From the NCBI GenBank assembly GCA_017545535.1, contig JAFWMS010000028.1, positions 62,001 to 126,000 on the forward strand: a stretch of 64,000 nt of DNA, given 5' to 3'. Positions 48,027 through 56,681 of the stretch are shown here, in pieces. Under the pieces are notes generated by a model that made no database searches, was not told the origin of the DNA, and was given only the letters and a program-made list of their open reading frames with translations. Source of the stretch: Clostridia bacterium (lineage in GTDB: Bacteria; Bacillota; Clostridia; Christensenellales; CAG-138). The stretch's first letter is position 1. Every line of letters begins with the position of its first letter. Position numbers and translations under genes: made by a program.

Positions 48027-48269
48027 TTATGCTTGCGGCTGATCGTCGCCGTCGTCCTTGCTGTCGTTTTTTCTTTTGCGGCTGTCAAAGCTCATCCCGA
48101 GGCACAACCCCAAGCACATGCCGATGGGCATCCACAAGCCCAGATTCTTGGTGGCGGCGCCGATGGCGGTGCCCAGGCCCAAACCGATGGCGAGCCCCAC
48201 AGCCAGACCGGAGCTTTCCTTCTCCTCTTTCTCCGGCTTCTGCAAGTCCTTCTTTTCCTCTTCCATCAT
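48027..48269 (-). CDS. Small glycine-rich membrane protein in PadR operon
   Basis: This is an 80-residue protein with a charged N-terminus (MMEEEKKDLQKPEKEEKESS), then a glycine-zipper-like hydrophobic region (GLAVGLAIGLGLGTAIGAAT and GLWMPIGMCLGLCLGMSF, two short membrane segments) and a charged tail. No family that I can name, but small glycine-rich proteins of this kind are frequent beside PadR genes. Start overlaps the PadR stop (ATGATG), showing translational coupling. Confidence 0.8.
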   Translation of the reverse strand: MMEEEKKDLQKPEKEEKESSGLAVGLAIGLGLGTAIGAATKNLGLWMPIGMCLGLCLGMSFDSRKRKNDSKDDGDDQPQA

Positions 48270-48583
48270 TCCTCGCCTCCCAGCACGCTTTCTCCGTTAT
48301 CCACCAGCTCCTTCAGCCGGTCCAATTCACTCTCCAGGGCCTCTTTTCCCTTGTCTGTCAGGGCGTATTCCTTCCGGCGGCTGTCCTCCGCCCCGGGGAC
48401 CGCCCGTATCCAACCCCTGTCCAGCAGGCCGTTCAATGCCCCATAGAGGGTCCCTGCCGCCAGCTTCACCCGGCCTTGGCTCATCCGCTCCGTCTCCTGC
48501 ATGATGCCGTACCCGTGCCGGGGGGACGCCAGGGACAGCAGGATGTAATACACCGCTTCCGTCAGGGCCGCCTGTCCATTCAT
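48266..48583 (-). CDS. PadR family transcriptional regulator
   Basis: This 105-residue winged-helix repressor is of the small PadR type (PadR-s2). Features: ALTEAVYYILLSLASPRHGYGIMQ at the N-terminus, then LAAGTLYGALNGLLDRGWI (recognition helix region) and RRKEYALTDKGKEALESELDRL (wing and dimerisation helix). It heads the PadR - small membrane protein - DUF2812 operon behind a near-consensus promoter crowded with ATATCG repeats, so it probably represses its own operon until a ligand or membrane-active compound binds. Confidence 0.94.
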   Translation of the reverse strand: MNGQAALTEAVYYILLSLASPRHGYGIMQETERMSQGRVKLAAGTLYGALNGLLDRGWIRAVPGAEDSRRKEYALTDKGKEALESELDRLKELVDNGESVLGGEE

Positions 48584-48608
48584 ACGCTCGCCTCCTTTAT
48601 CGGTCGCC

Positions 48609-48668
48609 GTTATATCGGCTGTCGTTATATCGTGGTTAGAGTATACCGTCTGCCGATATATTTGTCAA
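48609..48668 (-). promoter_or_regulatory. PadR operon promoter with repeated operator half-sites
   Basis: On the minus strand TTGACA (48663-48668), a 17-base spacer and TATACT (48640-48645). GTTATATCG occurs twice on the plus strand 15 bases apart (48609-48617, 48624-48632), and the complementary CGATATA lies in the promoter spacer (48654-48660), which suggests a multi-site operator. Confidence 0.78.
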
Positions 48669-48746
48669 TACCTTTTTTCGAAAAATTTGTGCGCAAACAA
48701 AAAGCTCGCCCAAAGCGGGCGAGCCTTTCAGGTAGGAAGGATCCGG

Positions 48747-50426
48747 TCAGCCATCTTTGCGGCGCAGCCGAAGGATCAGGGCAAGGCCCAGCCCGGCCGC
48801 AACCGCCACAGCCGCGGCCAGCACCGCCAGGCCTACGACATTGACGGCATCGGCCGCCGCGGGGACAGGCGAGGCGGCAGGCTCCGGCGTCCAGGTAGGT
48901 GTAGGTACAGGCGTCGGGCTCGGGATGTCCGTGGCGACCGCCTCCACCACAGGCAGGGCCGGGGTGGGGGTGGGCGTAGGCGTAGGCGTGGGGGTAGGCG
49001 TGGGCGTGGGCGTGGGCGTGGGGGAAGGCGTGGGCGTAGGCGTAGGCTCCGGCGTGGGCACGAACACGAACCCTTCCGGCACCTGTACCTGGTAGATCGC
49101 CCGGATGATGTAGTTCCGCTCCAGGGGCTTTCCGACGACGTCCTCGCTCCAGACGGCGCCATCCGTATGGCCCTCGAACATACCCCGGATCTCCGGCATC
49201 CCCTCCAATATCCCCCGGAAGGGCACCATGATCTCCCGAATGCCCAAAGCATCCTCGAATATGACGGAATACTGGGTGTTTTCCTGCACCGCCGTCTGCA
49301 GATACTTCGGCCAGGCGGTGGAGGGGATGTGATAATTGTCCCAGAATTTCAGCATCCGCTGCTGAGTGGCGGTGTTGTAGTAGACCCCGTCCATGTTGAA
49401 CACCCGGCAGAACTTGGAATAGGTGGCGAAGGGCTTCTTGCAGTAGACCTGTCCTCCCTCGTCGTCGTTGGATTCCGCCACGATATAGCCGTCGCTCTCC
49501 CCGTCCAAATCGTCGTCGTACCGATCGATGATGACCATCTCGTGATGGTTGGGCTTGGTGCGGCCCTGGAGCACGTCCCCCGGCCGTCCCTCGTAGGTGC
49601 CGATCCGATTCTTGTGGAGGCCCCCTACCCCGCCGATGTCGCCGGTCTCGCCCATGACGCCCGTGTTCCGCACGTTCAGGCCCGCCAGCCGGAAGGCGTA
49701 GTGGACGAAGCCGTTGCAGTGTGTGCCCGCCTCATGCTCCGCGGGCTTGGTGCCCCGGATAATGGGATACTGGGTCTTGGGATCGTAGGTGGTGCCCCAG
49801 TCCGGATTCAGATACCAGCCGTACTCTCGCACGGGCCAGGTCCCGTACATAAAGAAGGGGATGCGGATGCCGAACTCCTGAAGCTTGCTGAACTGCACCG
49901 TGACGCCCACCACCACAGCCTCCCGGGTATAGATGCCGGCTTTGGCCACGTTCTCGGCGATGAGCTGATTGAGCTCCTCCACGCTGTAGTTGCAATAGGT
50001 GGGCAGATAGGTGGAGATGGCCTCCTCCGGGAACTTGGTGTTGTCCATGCGGAAGTTGGTGTTGTAGATCCGGGGCATCTGGACGAAGGTGGGGCCATAC
50101 ATGTTCCCCTCCGTGTCCCGGAGCCAAAGATAATACTCCCCGGGAAATTTGGTGGTCCTGAGATAGGTATCCGAATACGCCATCCAGTCATGGTTGTCGG
50201 GATTGGGCTGTTTGTCGATGCTGCCGAAATAGTAGCCGGCCATATGACAATTCTGCTCCTTGATACGGATGTTGAGGATCACACCCAATTCAAAGGACAG
50301 CTCCTCCACCTCCAGCTTCCTCTCGAACGGATCATCGGTGGTTTCCGGCGCGGGAGACTCCGCCGCCGCTCCTGCGGGGATCAGCAGCAGGATCAAGATG
50401 CAAAACAGCACAAACCAACGTTTCAT
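48747..50426 (-). CDS. Surface-anchored NlpC/CHAP-like cell wall hydrolase with Pro-Thr linker
   Basis: This is a 559-residue protein with signal peptide over residues 1-22 (ending AGAAAES). In the middle, [17 protein letters not shown] (catalytic Cys with N-G-F-V-H, about residue 236) and [27 protein letters not shown] (His region, about 285) fit the papain-like NlpC/P60-CHAP hydrolases that cut peptidoglycan or amide bonds. Residues about 440-480 are a pure TPTPTP linker, followed by a C-terminal membrane segment ([23 protein letters not shown]) and basic RLRRKDG tail. It is therefore anchored by its C-terminus, without an LPxTG motif. The start at 50426 has GGAGA upstream. It is divergent from a PIG-L protein of the same layout. 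Confidence 0.78.
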   Translation of the reverse strand: MKRWFVLFCILILLLIPAGAAAESPAPETTDDPFERKLEVEELSFELGVILNIRIKEQNCHMAGYYFGSIDKQPNPDNHDWMAYSDTYLRTTKFPGEYYLWLRDTEGNMYGPTFVQMPRIYNTNFRMDNTKFPEEAISTYLPTYCNYSVEELNQLIAENVAKAGIYTREAVVVGVTVQFSKLQEFGIRIPFFMYGTWPVREYGWYLNPDWGTTYDPKTQYPIIRGTKPAEHEAGTHCNGFVHYAFRLAGLNVRNTGVMGETGDIGGVGGLHKNRIGTYEGRPGDVLQGRTKPNHHEMVIIDRYDDDLDGESDGYIVAESNDDEGGQVYCKKPFATYSKFCRVFNMDGVYYNTATQQRMLKFWDNYHIPSTAWPKYLQTAVQENTQYSVIFEDALGIREIMVPFRGILEGMPEIRGMFEGHTDGAVWSEDVVGKPLERNYIIRAIYQVQVPEGFVFVPTPEPTPTPTPSPTPTPTPTPTPTPTPTPTPTPALPVVEAVATDIPSPTPVPTPTWTPEPAASPVPAAADAVNVVGLAVLAAAVAVAAGLGLALILRLRRKDG

Positions 50427-50460
50427 GGGCATTCTCCGACAAATCATATAGATAAAAGAT

Positions 50461-50489
50461 AGTGTACCACGTTCCGCCGTCTTTGGCAA
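50461..50489 (-). promoter_or_regulatory. Promoter of the NlpC-like surface protein gene
   Basis: TTGCCA (50484-50489), a 17-base spacer and TACACT (50461-50466) on the minus strand. Confidence 0.65.
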
Positions 50490-50504
50490 CCGAAAAAGGC
50501 CCGC

Positions 50505-50540
50505 TCCTTGCCGCCCGTCCTTGCCGCCCGTCCTTGACGG
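50505..50540 (+). repeat. 13-base tandem repeat running into the PIG-L gene promoter
   Basis: TCCTTGCCGCCCG occurs twice in tandem (50505-50517, 50518-50530), and a third partial unit TCCTTGACGG (50531-50540) supplies the -35 box TTGACG. Confidence 0.8.
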
Positions 50541-50562
50541 GGCAGAAAAATCATGCTATGGT
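50534..50562 (+). promoter_or_regulatory. Promoter of the PIG-L surface protein gene
   Basis: TTGACG (50534-50539), a 17-base spacer and TATGGT (50557-50562) with TGC in front (extended -10). Confidence 0.68.
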
Positions 50563-50592
50563 ACATCAGAAAAGAAAAACGGGGAAGAAAGA

Positions 50593-52080
50593 ATGGGTAA
50601 AAGGGTTCTATGTCTCAACTTGCTGCTGTTGCTCCTGCTGTCGACGGTCCCCTCCGCCCAGGCCGCCGGGGGCAGCGCCATACTCAACGGCCGCTGCACT
50701 CTGGACTGGAAGGGGTTCTGCAACTACCCCAGCCGCCTGACCGACAACAGCTACAAATCCGGGGCTGACCTGAAAAACGGCAGCCACGGCGGTATCTACT
50801 GGACCAGCGACGTGCCCGTGGGCGTGGTCTACTGGGAGTGGATCGTGCCCCCCGATGAGTGCCGCTATACGTTTTACGATCAGGACAAAAACCCCATCAG
50901 CACCAGCGTCCGCTATCGGGAAGGGGACAGAGGCTATCTGATGGTGCCTGAGGGCGCCTATGGGGTGACGCTGGAAGTGGTGAAGGGATACAACGGCGGC
51001 AGCTGCCGTCTCACCGAATGGCATGTCTACGACGCAGCCAGCGTGCCCGAAAACATCCATCTCTGGGAGGTGGCCCCCGACAAGTGCGACATCATGCTGG
51101 TGGTCGCCCATGCCGACGACGAGCTGGTCATGATGGGCGGCATCATCCCCACCTATGCGGCAGAGCGGGGCATGCGGGTCCAAGTGGTCTACTGCTACGT
51201 GCCCGAGCAGGACCGGCACGAGGAGGCCCTGGGTGGCCTTTGGTACAGCGGCATGCGGACGCTGCCCGTATTCTTCGTGATCGAGAACAAGAGCCGGCTC
51301 CGGTTCGCTGAAAAGATCACCCGGGAGATCCGTCGCTTTCAGCCCGAGGTGGTCATCACCCACGACATCATGGGTGAATATGGCCGCACGGAATACAAGG
51401 ACCCGCAGAACACCGGCCACGGCCTGGTGAGCCGCAACTGTCGGGAAGCCGTGGAGGCTGCTGCGAACGCGAAACAGTTTCCCGCCTCCGCAGAGGAATA
51501 CGGCACCTGGCAGGTGAAAAAGCTCTATATACACCTGTACGAGAAGAACCAAGTGGTGATGAATTTCGACACGCCGCTAAGCTTTTTCGGTGGCAAGACC
51601 GCTTTCGAGGTCGCCCAGGGTGCCTATGCCTTCCATAAATCCCAGCGCAGCTACTGGCTGGACGTGCTCAAGTCCAACAAGTTCGACTGCCGCAAATACG
51701 GCCTGTACTTCACCACCGTGGGCGAGGACGTGGAGAAGAACGATTTTTTGGAAAACATTCCGCCCGAATGCCTGTCCGACTACGTTGCCCCAGAGCCTAC
51801 GCCGACCCCTGCGCCCACGGAAGAGCCGACGCCGGAACCCACGGAAGAGCCGACGCCGGAACCCACGGCGGAGCCCACGGTGGAACCGACCGTGGAACCC
51901 ACAGCGGAACCCGCAGAGGCCCCCACCCTGACATCCACGGACGCCCCTGCCGCTCCTGAGGCTTCCCCCGCCGACGAGGGATCAAGCTCCCTTGTCATGA
52001 TCCTTCTGGCCGTCTTCGGTCTTGCCGCCCTGGGTCTTGCCGTCGCACTCGTCGTGGTGCTCAGCAAGCGGAAACGATAA
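50593..52080 (+). CDS. Surface-anchored PIG-L family N-acetylglucosaminyl deacetylase-like protein
   Basis: This is a 495-residue protein. Signal peptide is residues 1-25 (LLLLLLLSTVPSAQA). Residues about 25-150 form an N-terminal beta domain of unknown type. The PIG-L/LmbE zinc deacetylase core starts at MLVVAHADDELVMMGGIIP (A-H-A-D-D-E metal motif, about residues 172-190); THDIMGEYGRTEYKDPQNTGHGLVSR supplies the second motif and the third zinc histidine (H in NTGHGL). A TPEPTEEPTPEP linker (about 400-450) leads to a C-terminal membrane helix and basic tail KRKR. It probably deacetylates a cell-surface or environmental amino-sugar. It is divergent from the NlpC-like gene and shares its anchor layout. 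Confidence 0.88.
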   Translation: MGKRVLCLNLLLLLLLSTVPSAQAAGGSAILNGRCTLDWKGFCNYPSRLTDNSYKSGADLKNGSHGGIYWTSDVPVGVVYWEWIVPPDECRYTFYDQDKNPISTSVRYREGDRGYLMVPEGAYGVTLEVVKGYNGGSCRLTEWHVYDAASVPENIHLWEVAPDKCDIMLVVAHADDELVMMGGIIPTYAAERGMRVQVVYCYVPEQDRHEEALGGLWYSGMRTLPVFFVIENKSRLRFAEKITREIRRFQPEVVITHDIMGEYGRTEYKDPQNTGHGLVSRNCREAVEAAANAKQFPASAEEYGTWQVKKLYIHLYEKNQVVMNFDTPLSFFGGKTAFEVAQGAYAFHKSQRSYWLDVLKSNKFDCRKYGLYFTTVGEDVEKNDFLENIPPECLSDYVAPEPTPTPAPTEEPTPEPTEEPTPEPTAEPTVEPTVEPTAEPAEAPTLTSTDAPAAPEASPADEGSSSLVMILLAVFGLAALGLAVALVVVLSKRKR

Positions 52081-52089
52081 AGAAACACA

Positions 52090-52135
52090 AAAACTCATGC
52101 TTCGCGATTTTCGGTCTGCGAAGCATGAGTTTTGT
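52090..52135. terminator. Terminator after the PIG-L gene
   Basis: A 16-bp perfect stem, AAAACTCATGCTTCGC (52090-52105) with its complement (52118-52133), ends in a short T-run on the plus side. The next 180 bases show no gene. Confidence 0.85.
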
Positions 52136-52318
52136 ATATCGATCGATTGGACCTTTGTTCTGAGAGCTGATGAAAAGCAGACAAGATTGCTGAGGGCTTT
52201 TTCGTTCTGTCGAAGACGAACGCAGGGAAGCGATGCCAGAGCGCATCTTTGACCGGAATGAGCCAAAGGCAGGGAGAAAAAAACCGGCAAGATGTCTTCT
52301 TTTCGTCAGGGATCAGTA

Positions 52319-53200
52319 TTATTCGGCAGATGTCAGCAGCGCGGCCAGCTGATCCACGCCGAACTGCTTGATTATTTCCCAATACATTTCTATCGTATCC
52401 ACAAGGTCCGGATACTGCTCTTTCAGCTCGCTGAAGAACTCTTCGATATTCACATCCTCTCCGTTCTGAACTTTTTTGATCATCTCCTGGATCAGCTCGG
52501 CGATCTCCGTAAACGTCGCGAAGGGATCCTGCTCTTCCTCTATGGTGCCATCCAAATGATATCTCGTGAAGCAGGCTTCACTGGTAATGCCCCTCAGCTC
52601 CACGCGCTTTACAGCATAGTCGCCATCATAGAACTCCCCCTCCTGGCTTTCCTCAAAGACAGCCGGATCGACGTCCACGACGCATCTATAGTCGAACAGG
52701 CCGTTTCGCAGCACGTAGACGATGATCACCTCCTCATTCTCGTCCATCTCTGTTCCCCATTCCCTATCCTCATATCCCGTTTCACGCAGTTCGCCGAGGG
52801 TCTTCCCTATCAGGGCGTCGATCTCCGCCTGCCCCATGGGTTCAGCCGTGAACATCTCGCTGTAGGCGATGGGCAGGGTCTTGATATAGTCGTCTGCCGC
52901 CGCAAAAGCCGCCTCGAGGTGGTCGAGATCAGCTTCCGTGATCGCCGCCTGAAGCTCCCTGGCCTTGTCGTCCATCTCAGCGACAGAGCGATAGTACTTT
53001 CCCTCCGTTTCCGTCACGACGGCATAATAATCCTCCTCGCCGCCGGCGATGGGGTTTTCTCCCGCCGCCGCCAGGGCGTCACCCACCGTGGCAAACAGCG
53101 GCGCCAGCTTCTCCGTTTCTTCCGTCTCTTCCGCCATGGTGCAGAATGGCACAAGCAGCATCAGTACTGCCAGGATCCATGCGATACTCTTTTTCATCAT
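52319..53200 (-). CDS. Secreted protein of unknown function
   Basis: This 293-residue acidic protein has a signal peptide (MMKKSIAWILAVLMLLVPFCTMA, cleavage expected after residue 23). The mature part begins with a Glu-rich stretch and contains GDALAAAGENPIAGGEEDYYAVVTETEGKYYRSVAEMDDKA, and later a predicted helical C-terminus rich in Glu/Ile (EIAELIQEMIKKVQNGEDVNIEEFFSELKEQYPDLV). I do not recognise a family. GGAGGAAGG precedes two adjacent ATG codons, either of which may be used. It follows the mscL terminator and has no partner gene. No promoter is clear. Confidence 0.72.
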   Translation of the reverse strand: MMKKSIAWILAVLMLLVPFCTMAEETEETEKLAPLFATVGDALAAAGENPIAGGEEDYYAVVTETEGKYYRSVAEMDDKARELQAAITEADLDHLEAAFAAADDYIKTLPIAYSEMFTAEPMGQAEIDALIGKTLGELRETGYEDREWGTEMDENEEVIIVYVLRNGLFDYRCVVDVDPAVFEESQEGEFYDGDYAVKRVELRGITSEACFTRYHLDGTIEEEQDPFATFTEIAELIQEMIKKVQNGEDVNIEEFFSELKEQYPDLVDTIEMYWEIIKQFGVDQLAALLTSAE

Positions 53201-53302
53201 GTCCTTCCTCCAGTCGTTTTAGAATGAATAAGGATGATACGACCATCCGCCGTTTCTTCTGCATCCCGTTCGATGCAATGGGGAACGATGCAAAATGAGC
53301 TG

Positions 53303-53338
53303 AAAAACAGCGGAGCGGCCCCTTTCGGACTGCTCCGC
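53303..53338 (-). terminator. Terminator of mscL
   Basis: On the minus strand GCGGAGCAGTCC and GGCCGCTCCGC pair imperfectly around GAAAGG, followed by TGTTTTT. A sister hairpin with the same arm sequence is at 60660-60683. Confidence 0.8.
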
Positions 53339-53395
53339 AATCCCCACAAAACTCCCTATGCAAGTCAGCCGGATACGGCTCTTTTCGTGCTTGCC

Positions 53396-53818
53396 TTATT
53401 TCTTCAGGGCGTCCCGGATCTCGGTGAGAAGCTTCACTTCCTCGGAGGGCTCGGGATCGGGCGCGGGCTCGGGGGCGGGCTCCTCCTTCTTCCGGCGGAG
53501 CTTGTTCAGGCCCCTGACCAGCAGGAAGATCACGATGGCGATGAGCAGGAAGTTGACGATGGCCTGGATGAAGCTGCCATACCGGATGGCGGCCTCCTCG
53601 ATGCCGGCCGCCTCGTCCGCCGCGCGGATGACGTACTTGAGGCTGGTGAAGTCGATGCCGCCGAAGATGGCTCCGATGATGGGCATGAGCAGATCGTTCA
53701 CCAGGGAGGTGACGATGGCGGTGAAGGCGCCGCCGATGATGATGCCCACGGCCATGTCCATCACGTTGCCACGGGTGATGAACTCTTTGAATTCAGCTAC
53801 GATACCTTTTTTCTCCAT
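53396..53818 (-). CDS. mscL: Large-conductance mechanosensitive channel MscL
   Basis: This 140-residue channel forms a pentamer that opens under membrane tension to release solutes in hypo-osmotic shock. TM1 is [26 protein letters not shown] (with the conserved N-x-x-D-x-A-x-G-x-x-x-G), TM2 is [21 protein letters not shown], and the cytoplasmic C-terminal helix follows a charged/Pro-Glu linker ([27 protein letters not shown]). Length is normal. AAGGAG precedes the ATG. It is monocistronic with its own terminator. Confidence 0.97.
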   Translation of the reverse strand: MEKKGIVAEFKEFITRGNVMDMAVGIIIGGAFTAIVTSLVNDLLMPIIGAIFGGIDFTSLKYVIRAADEAAGIEEAAIRYGSFIQAIVNFLLIAIVIFLLVRGLNKLRRKKEEPAPEPAPDPEPSEEVKLLTEIRDALKK

Positions 53819-53955
53819 TGCTTTATTCTCCTTATTAAGAATATATGATAGTATAGCACAGCCGTTTTGGTTTTTCCATCCCCTTTTCACGTTCATGCCG
53901 GGTTTTCTCCGTGAATTTTGACACAAATATGGCGATCGTGATTCAATTTTGACGA

Positions 53956-53982
53956 TTAGCACTCTCCACTTGACAGTGCTAA
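53956..53982 (+). promoter_or_regulatory. CIRCE operator (HrcA site) of hsp20
   Basis: TTAGCACTC, nine bases, CAGTGCTAA matches the CIRCE consensus except for one base (C in place of G at the start of the second arm). It overlaps the -35 box, so HrcA should block transcription when heat stress is absent. Confidence 0.9.
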
Positions 53983-53997
53983 AAATGTGAGTATACT
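53970..53997 (+). promoter_or_regulatory. Promoter of hsp20
   Basis: TTGACA (53970-53975), a 16-base spacer and TATACT (53992-53997), a near-consensus housekeeping promoter whose -35 box lies inside the CIRCE site; TSS about 54004 with a 76-base leader. Confidence 0.88.
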
Positions 53998-54079
53998 GTG
54001 CATTGTAAGGAAACGAAAGGGGCAAGATAGAAAGGAAAGCCCCCAGGTGACATGGAAAAAGAGAAAGGAAGTGTTTACT

Positions 54080-54517
54080 ATGTTGCCCAGTATTTTCGGA
54101 GAAAACCTGTTGGATGATCTTTGGAACACCAATTTCGACCGCGACTGGTTCAACGCGGACCGGGAGCTTTACGGCAAGCATGCCAAGAACCTGATGAAGA
54201 CCGATGTGCGGGAGAGCGAGCAGGGCTATGAGATGGCCATCGAGCTGCCCGGCTTCCAAAAGGAGGACATCAAGGTGGATCTGAAGGACGGGTATCTGAC
54301 CGTCAGCGCCCAGAAGTCCCTCAACAAGGAAGAGCACGAGGGCAAGAAGATCCTGCGCCAGGAGCGGTACTCCGGTTCCTGCAGCCGCACCTTCTACATT
54401 GGCGACGTGAAGGCCGAGGACGTGAAGGGCAAGTATGACGCCGGCGTCCTGACCCTCGAATTCCCCAAGGAGGATCAGCGGAAGCCGGAGGAGAAGCGGA
54501 CCATCGCCATCGAGTGA
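54080..54517 (+). CDS. Small heat shock protein, Hsp20/alpha-crystallin family
   Basis: This 145-residue ATP-independent holdase chaperone prevents aggregation of unfolding proteins. The alpha-crystallin domain runs from about residue 38 to 130: [52 protein letters not shown] and the late A-G-V-L-T-L-E-F motif ([12 protein letters not shown]). The N-terminal arm ([14 protein letters not shown]) is short. AAAGGAAG precedes the ATG at 54080. It is monocistronic, under a CIRCE site, with a strong terminator, which is a common arrangement for hsp18 genes in Clostridia. Confidence 0.96.
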   Translation: MLPSIFGENLLDDLWNTNFDRDWFNADRELYGKHAKNLMKTDVRESEQGYEMAIELPGFQKEDIKVDLKDGYLTVSAQKSLNKEEHEGKKILRQERYSGSCSRTFYIGDVKAEDVKGKYDAGVLTLEFPKEDQRKPEEKRTIAIE

Positions 54518-54536
54518 AGATAGCCACTTGAATCGG

Positions 54537-54569
54537 AACGGGCAGCCAACAATGGCTGCCCGTTTTTTT
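54537..54569 (+). terminator. Terminator of hsp20
   Basis: AACGGGCAGCCA and TGGCTGCCCGTT, 12 bp perfect, around ACAA and followed by T7. Confidence 0.94.
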
Positions 54570-54580
54570 ATATGCAGGTC

Positions 54581-54609
54581 TTGTTTTTGATCCAAAACGG
54601 ATATATAAT
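54581..54609 (+). promoter_or_regulatory. Promoter of the SH3-domain protein gene
   Basis: TTGTTT (54581-54586), a 17-base spacer and TATAAT (54604-54609) directly behind the hsp20 terminator. Confidence 0.65.
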
Positions 54610-54646
54610 TTCTACAAGTATTTTGATAAAAGAAAGGAAACAAAAC

Positions 54647-55816
54647 ATGATTACTCGTACTTCTCTCAAAAATGTCCTGGTGTGGGTCCTGGTACTGGCC
54701 CTGATGCTCCCCCTGATCCCCGCCGTCACGCATGCAGACACCTATGGGTTCAGCGAGATGTATGTAAAGACCGACAACGGTAAGAAACTGGCCGTCCGCG
54801 CCCAGCCCAACAAGAAAGCGGAGATCATCGGGTACGCTCAATACGGTCAGCAGGTCGCGGTGGACTGGTCCTATGCCGGCAACGATGGTTGGTCTAAATT
54901 GGTGTGGGGTTCTTTGGGCGATGGCTATGTTCAGACCCGCTACCTGGTAAGTGAAAAACCCGCGCCCTACCAAAAGCCTACTAAGGCGCCCGCTACGCCC
55001 AAGCCCACCACGGATCCCAAGAAGCAGGCTGCTGAGCTCAAAAAGCAACAGGCTGAGCTGGATAAGGAGCTAAAGAGCGAGAAGGAGATCGAGCCTTGCT
55101 ACATCGCCGTTCGTCCCAAGCGGTCTACCAGCACGGTCAACTATCGCGTCGGCCCCTCCACCATCACGTCCAAGATCACCGCATTCCACTCCGGCAAGGA
55201 GCTGATCGCCGTGGGCGAGACCAACAACTGGTGGCGGGCCCGGGATCCTGAGACCGGCAGGATCGGATACATCTTCAAAAGCCTCACGGTCAAGCTGGAC
55301 AAGAAGTTCGTCACCGAAGAAGCGAACGACGGAACGCAGAAGCTGGGCAAGCTGAGCGTCAACGGTGAATTCGAGCTGACCTGCAAGCTGCCTGCGGACT
55401 ACAACATCCAGGTGATCGATATGCGGGGCGAGAGCATCCATGCCGCCATATTGTCCGAGGACATGACCAAGCCCGAGATGTACCTGGACATCGCCTATGA
55501 CGAGCTCTATGGCGAAGTGGATCGGATGAACGATATGTCCGCCGACGACCTGGCCGTTCTGGAGAGTTCCTTTACCTCCATGAACGAGGTGGAGATCACC
55601 TACAAGGAGACCGGCTATGGCACCAAGCTTCTGGTGGCACGGGAGATCGGCTCCGACGAGGATTTCGTGAAGATCCTGTCCGTCTATAAGGGGTACTTCG
55701 TGGAGTTCACCATGACGCCCAACCCCAATACGGCCAGCAAGATTCTGACGGACGATCAGATCCAGGCAGCCATCCAGTTCCTGACGGACATCATATTTGA
55801 GCCCATACAGAAGTAA
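54647..55816 (+). CDS. Secreted protein with two bacterial SH3 domains
   Basis: This is a 389-residue protein. The signal peptide is about residues 1-30 ([21 protein letters not shown]). Two SH3b domains bind or pack against cell wall: residues about 36-90 ([29 protein letters not shown]...[10 protein letters not shown]) and about 145-205 ([26 protein letters not shown]...[10 protein letters not shown]). They are joined by a Pro/Lys linker and a short coiled coil ([23 protein letters not shown]). Residues 215-389 form an alpha/beta domain without recognised family. The ATG at 54647 follows AAAGGAAA. Probably wall-associated. No catalytic domain is seen, so a scaffolding or sensing role is likelier than hydrolysis. 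Confidence 0.8.
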   Translation: MITRTSLKNVLVWVLVLALMLPLIPAVTHADTYGFSEMYVKTDNGKKLAVRAQPNKKAEIIGYAQYGQQVAVDWSYAGNDGWSKLVWGSLGDGYVQTRYLVSEKPAPYQKPTKAPATPKPTTDPKKQAAELKKQQAELDKELKSEKEIEPCYIAVRPKRSTSTVNYRVGPSTITSKITAFHSGKELIAVGETNNWWRARDPETGRIGYIFKSLTVKLDKKFVTEEANDGTQKLGKLSVNGEFELTCKLPADYNIQVIDMRGESIHAAILSEDMTKPEMYLDIAYDELYGEVDRMNDMSADDLAVLESSFTSMNEVEITYKETGYGTKLLVAREIGSDEDFVKILSVYKGYFVEFTMTPNPNTASKILTDDQIQAAIQFLTDIIFEPIQK

Positions 55817-55830
55817 ATCAAGCGCACCAC

Positions 55831-55860
55831 AAAAAAAGGCCTCCGCAAGGAGGTCTTTTT
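55831..55860. terminator. Bidirectional terminator between SH3 gene and methyltransferase gene
   Basis: AAAAAGGCCTCC and GGAGGTCTTTTT pair (one G-U) around GCAA; it separates convergent genes. Confidence 0.88.
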
Positions 55861-55876
55861 AGTGCCTGAGTGGATA

Positions 55877-56677
55877 TCAGCGCTTATAGCAGCAGTACAA
55901 AAGGTGGCTGGACATACCCAGCAGCTCCCTGTCCCGGCAGTGGGCCAGATGATAGGCGGAGAAGAGGCGAAAGTCCTCGTCGGTCATATAGAAGTCCGCC
56001 CGATCCTCCGCCAATTCCAGAGGGCCGTCGGTGGATACGGTGGCGATATGGGAAACGGGCTTGTCCGCAAACAAGGCCTCGAATCCCTCCACCGTGAAGC
56101 CGGTGAACCCCTGCTCCGGGAAGTGGCGAACGGTCTTCAAATCCCCCTCGAAGTTTTCTTCCAGGCCCGCGCCCACATGATAGGGCGGCCGCCGCAGATA
56201 GTTGCAGCAAAGGATGGCGTGGACGGACAAAAAGGCCGCCAGGATCGTGCCGCCGGGTTTGGTGACCCGGATGGCCTCGGTCAGCGCCCGGTCCATGTCC
56301 CGCGGATCGAAGAGGTGATACAGGGGACCCAGGCACAGGGTAAGGTCGAAGGAATCGTCCGCAAAGGAGCTCAAATCCAGGGCGTCCCCCTGGAGCGCCG
56401 TGAGCCGGGGCTGGCCCTTGGCCTTCTCCCGCAGGATCTTCACGTTCCCATCCGTCAGCTCCAGGGCCGTCACCCGGTATCCCTCCCGGGCGAGAGCCAA
56501 GGAATAGGTCCCGGTCCCCGCCCCCAGCTCCAAAACGGCGCCGGGGTACGGCGCGTACCGGTCGATGCAGTCCATGGTGGTCAAATACTCCAGCTGCCCG
56601 TGACGGCTTCGGCCAAGGCGGGTCTCCTCCCGCCCGTCTCTGTAGAGGCTGTTGAGTATCTGCGTGCGCTTATCCAT
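55877..56677 (-). CDS. Class I SAM-dependent methyltransferase
   Basis: This is a 266-residue soluble enzyme. SAM motif I is VLELGAGTGTYSLALA (about residues 48-63), motif II is the acidic end of strand 2 (ALELTDGN), motif III is GDALDLSSFADDSFDLTLCLGPLYHL, and a later strand is IRVTKPGGTILAAFL. It belongs to the broad Methyltransf_11/25 group that acts on small molecules; the substrate cannot be predicted. It starts 4 bp after the SPFH gene stop and is the last gene of an operon with it and the phosphodiester glycosidase lipoprotein. Confidence 0.9.
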   Translation of the reverse strand: MDKRTQILNSLYRDGREETRLGRSRHGQLEYLTTMDCIDRYAPYPGAVLELGAGTGTYSLALAREGYRVTALELTDGNVKILREKAKGQPRLTALQGDALDLSSFADDSFDLTLCLGPLYHLFDPRDMDRALTEAIRVTKPGGTILAAFLSVHAILCCNYLRRPPYHVGAGLEENFEGDLKTVRHFPEQGFTGFTVEGFEALFADKPVSHIATVSTDGPLELAEDRADFYMTDEDFRLFSAYHLAHCRDRELLGMSSHLLYCCYKR

Positions 56678-56681
56678 GGCC

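Noticed and set aside
48960-49030. GGCGTGGGCGTAGG-type repeats considered as non-coding minisatellite (also at 35710-35790 and 58340-58480)
   Set aside because: They are in frame and encode Pro-Thr linkers of surface proteins.
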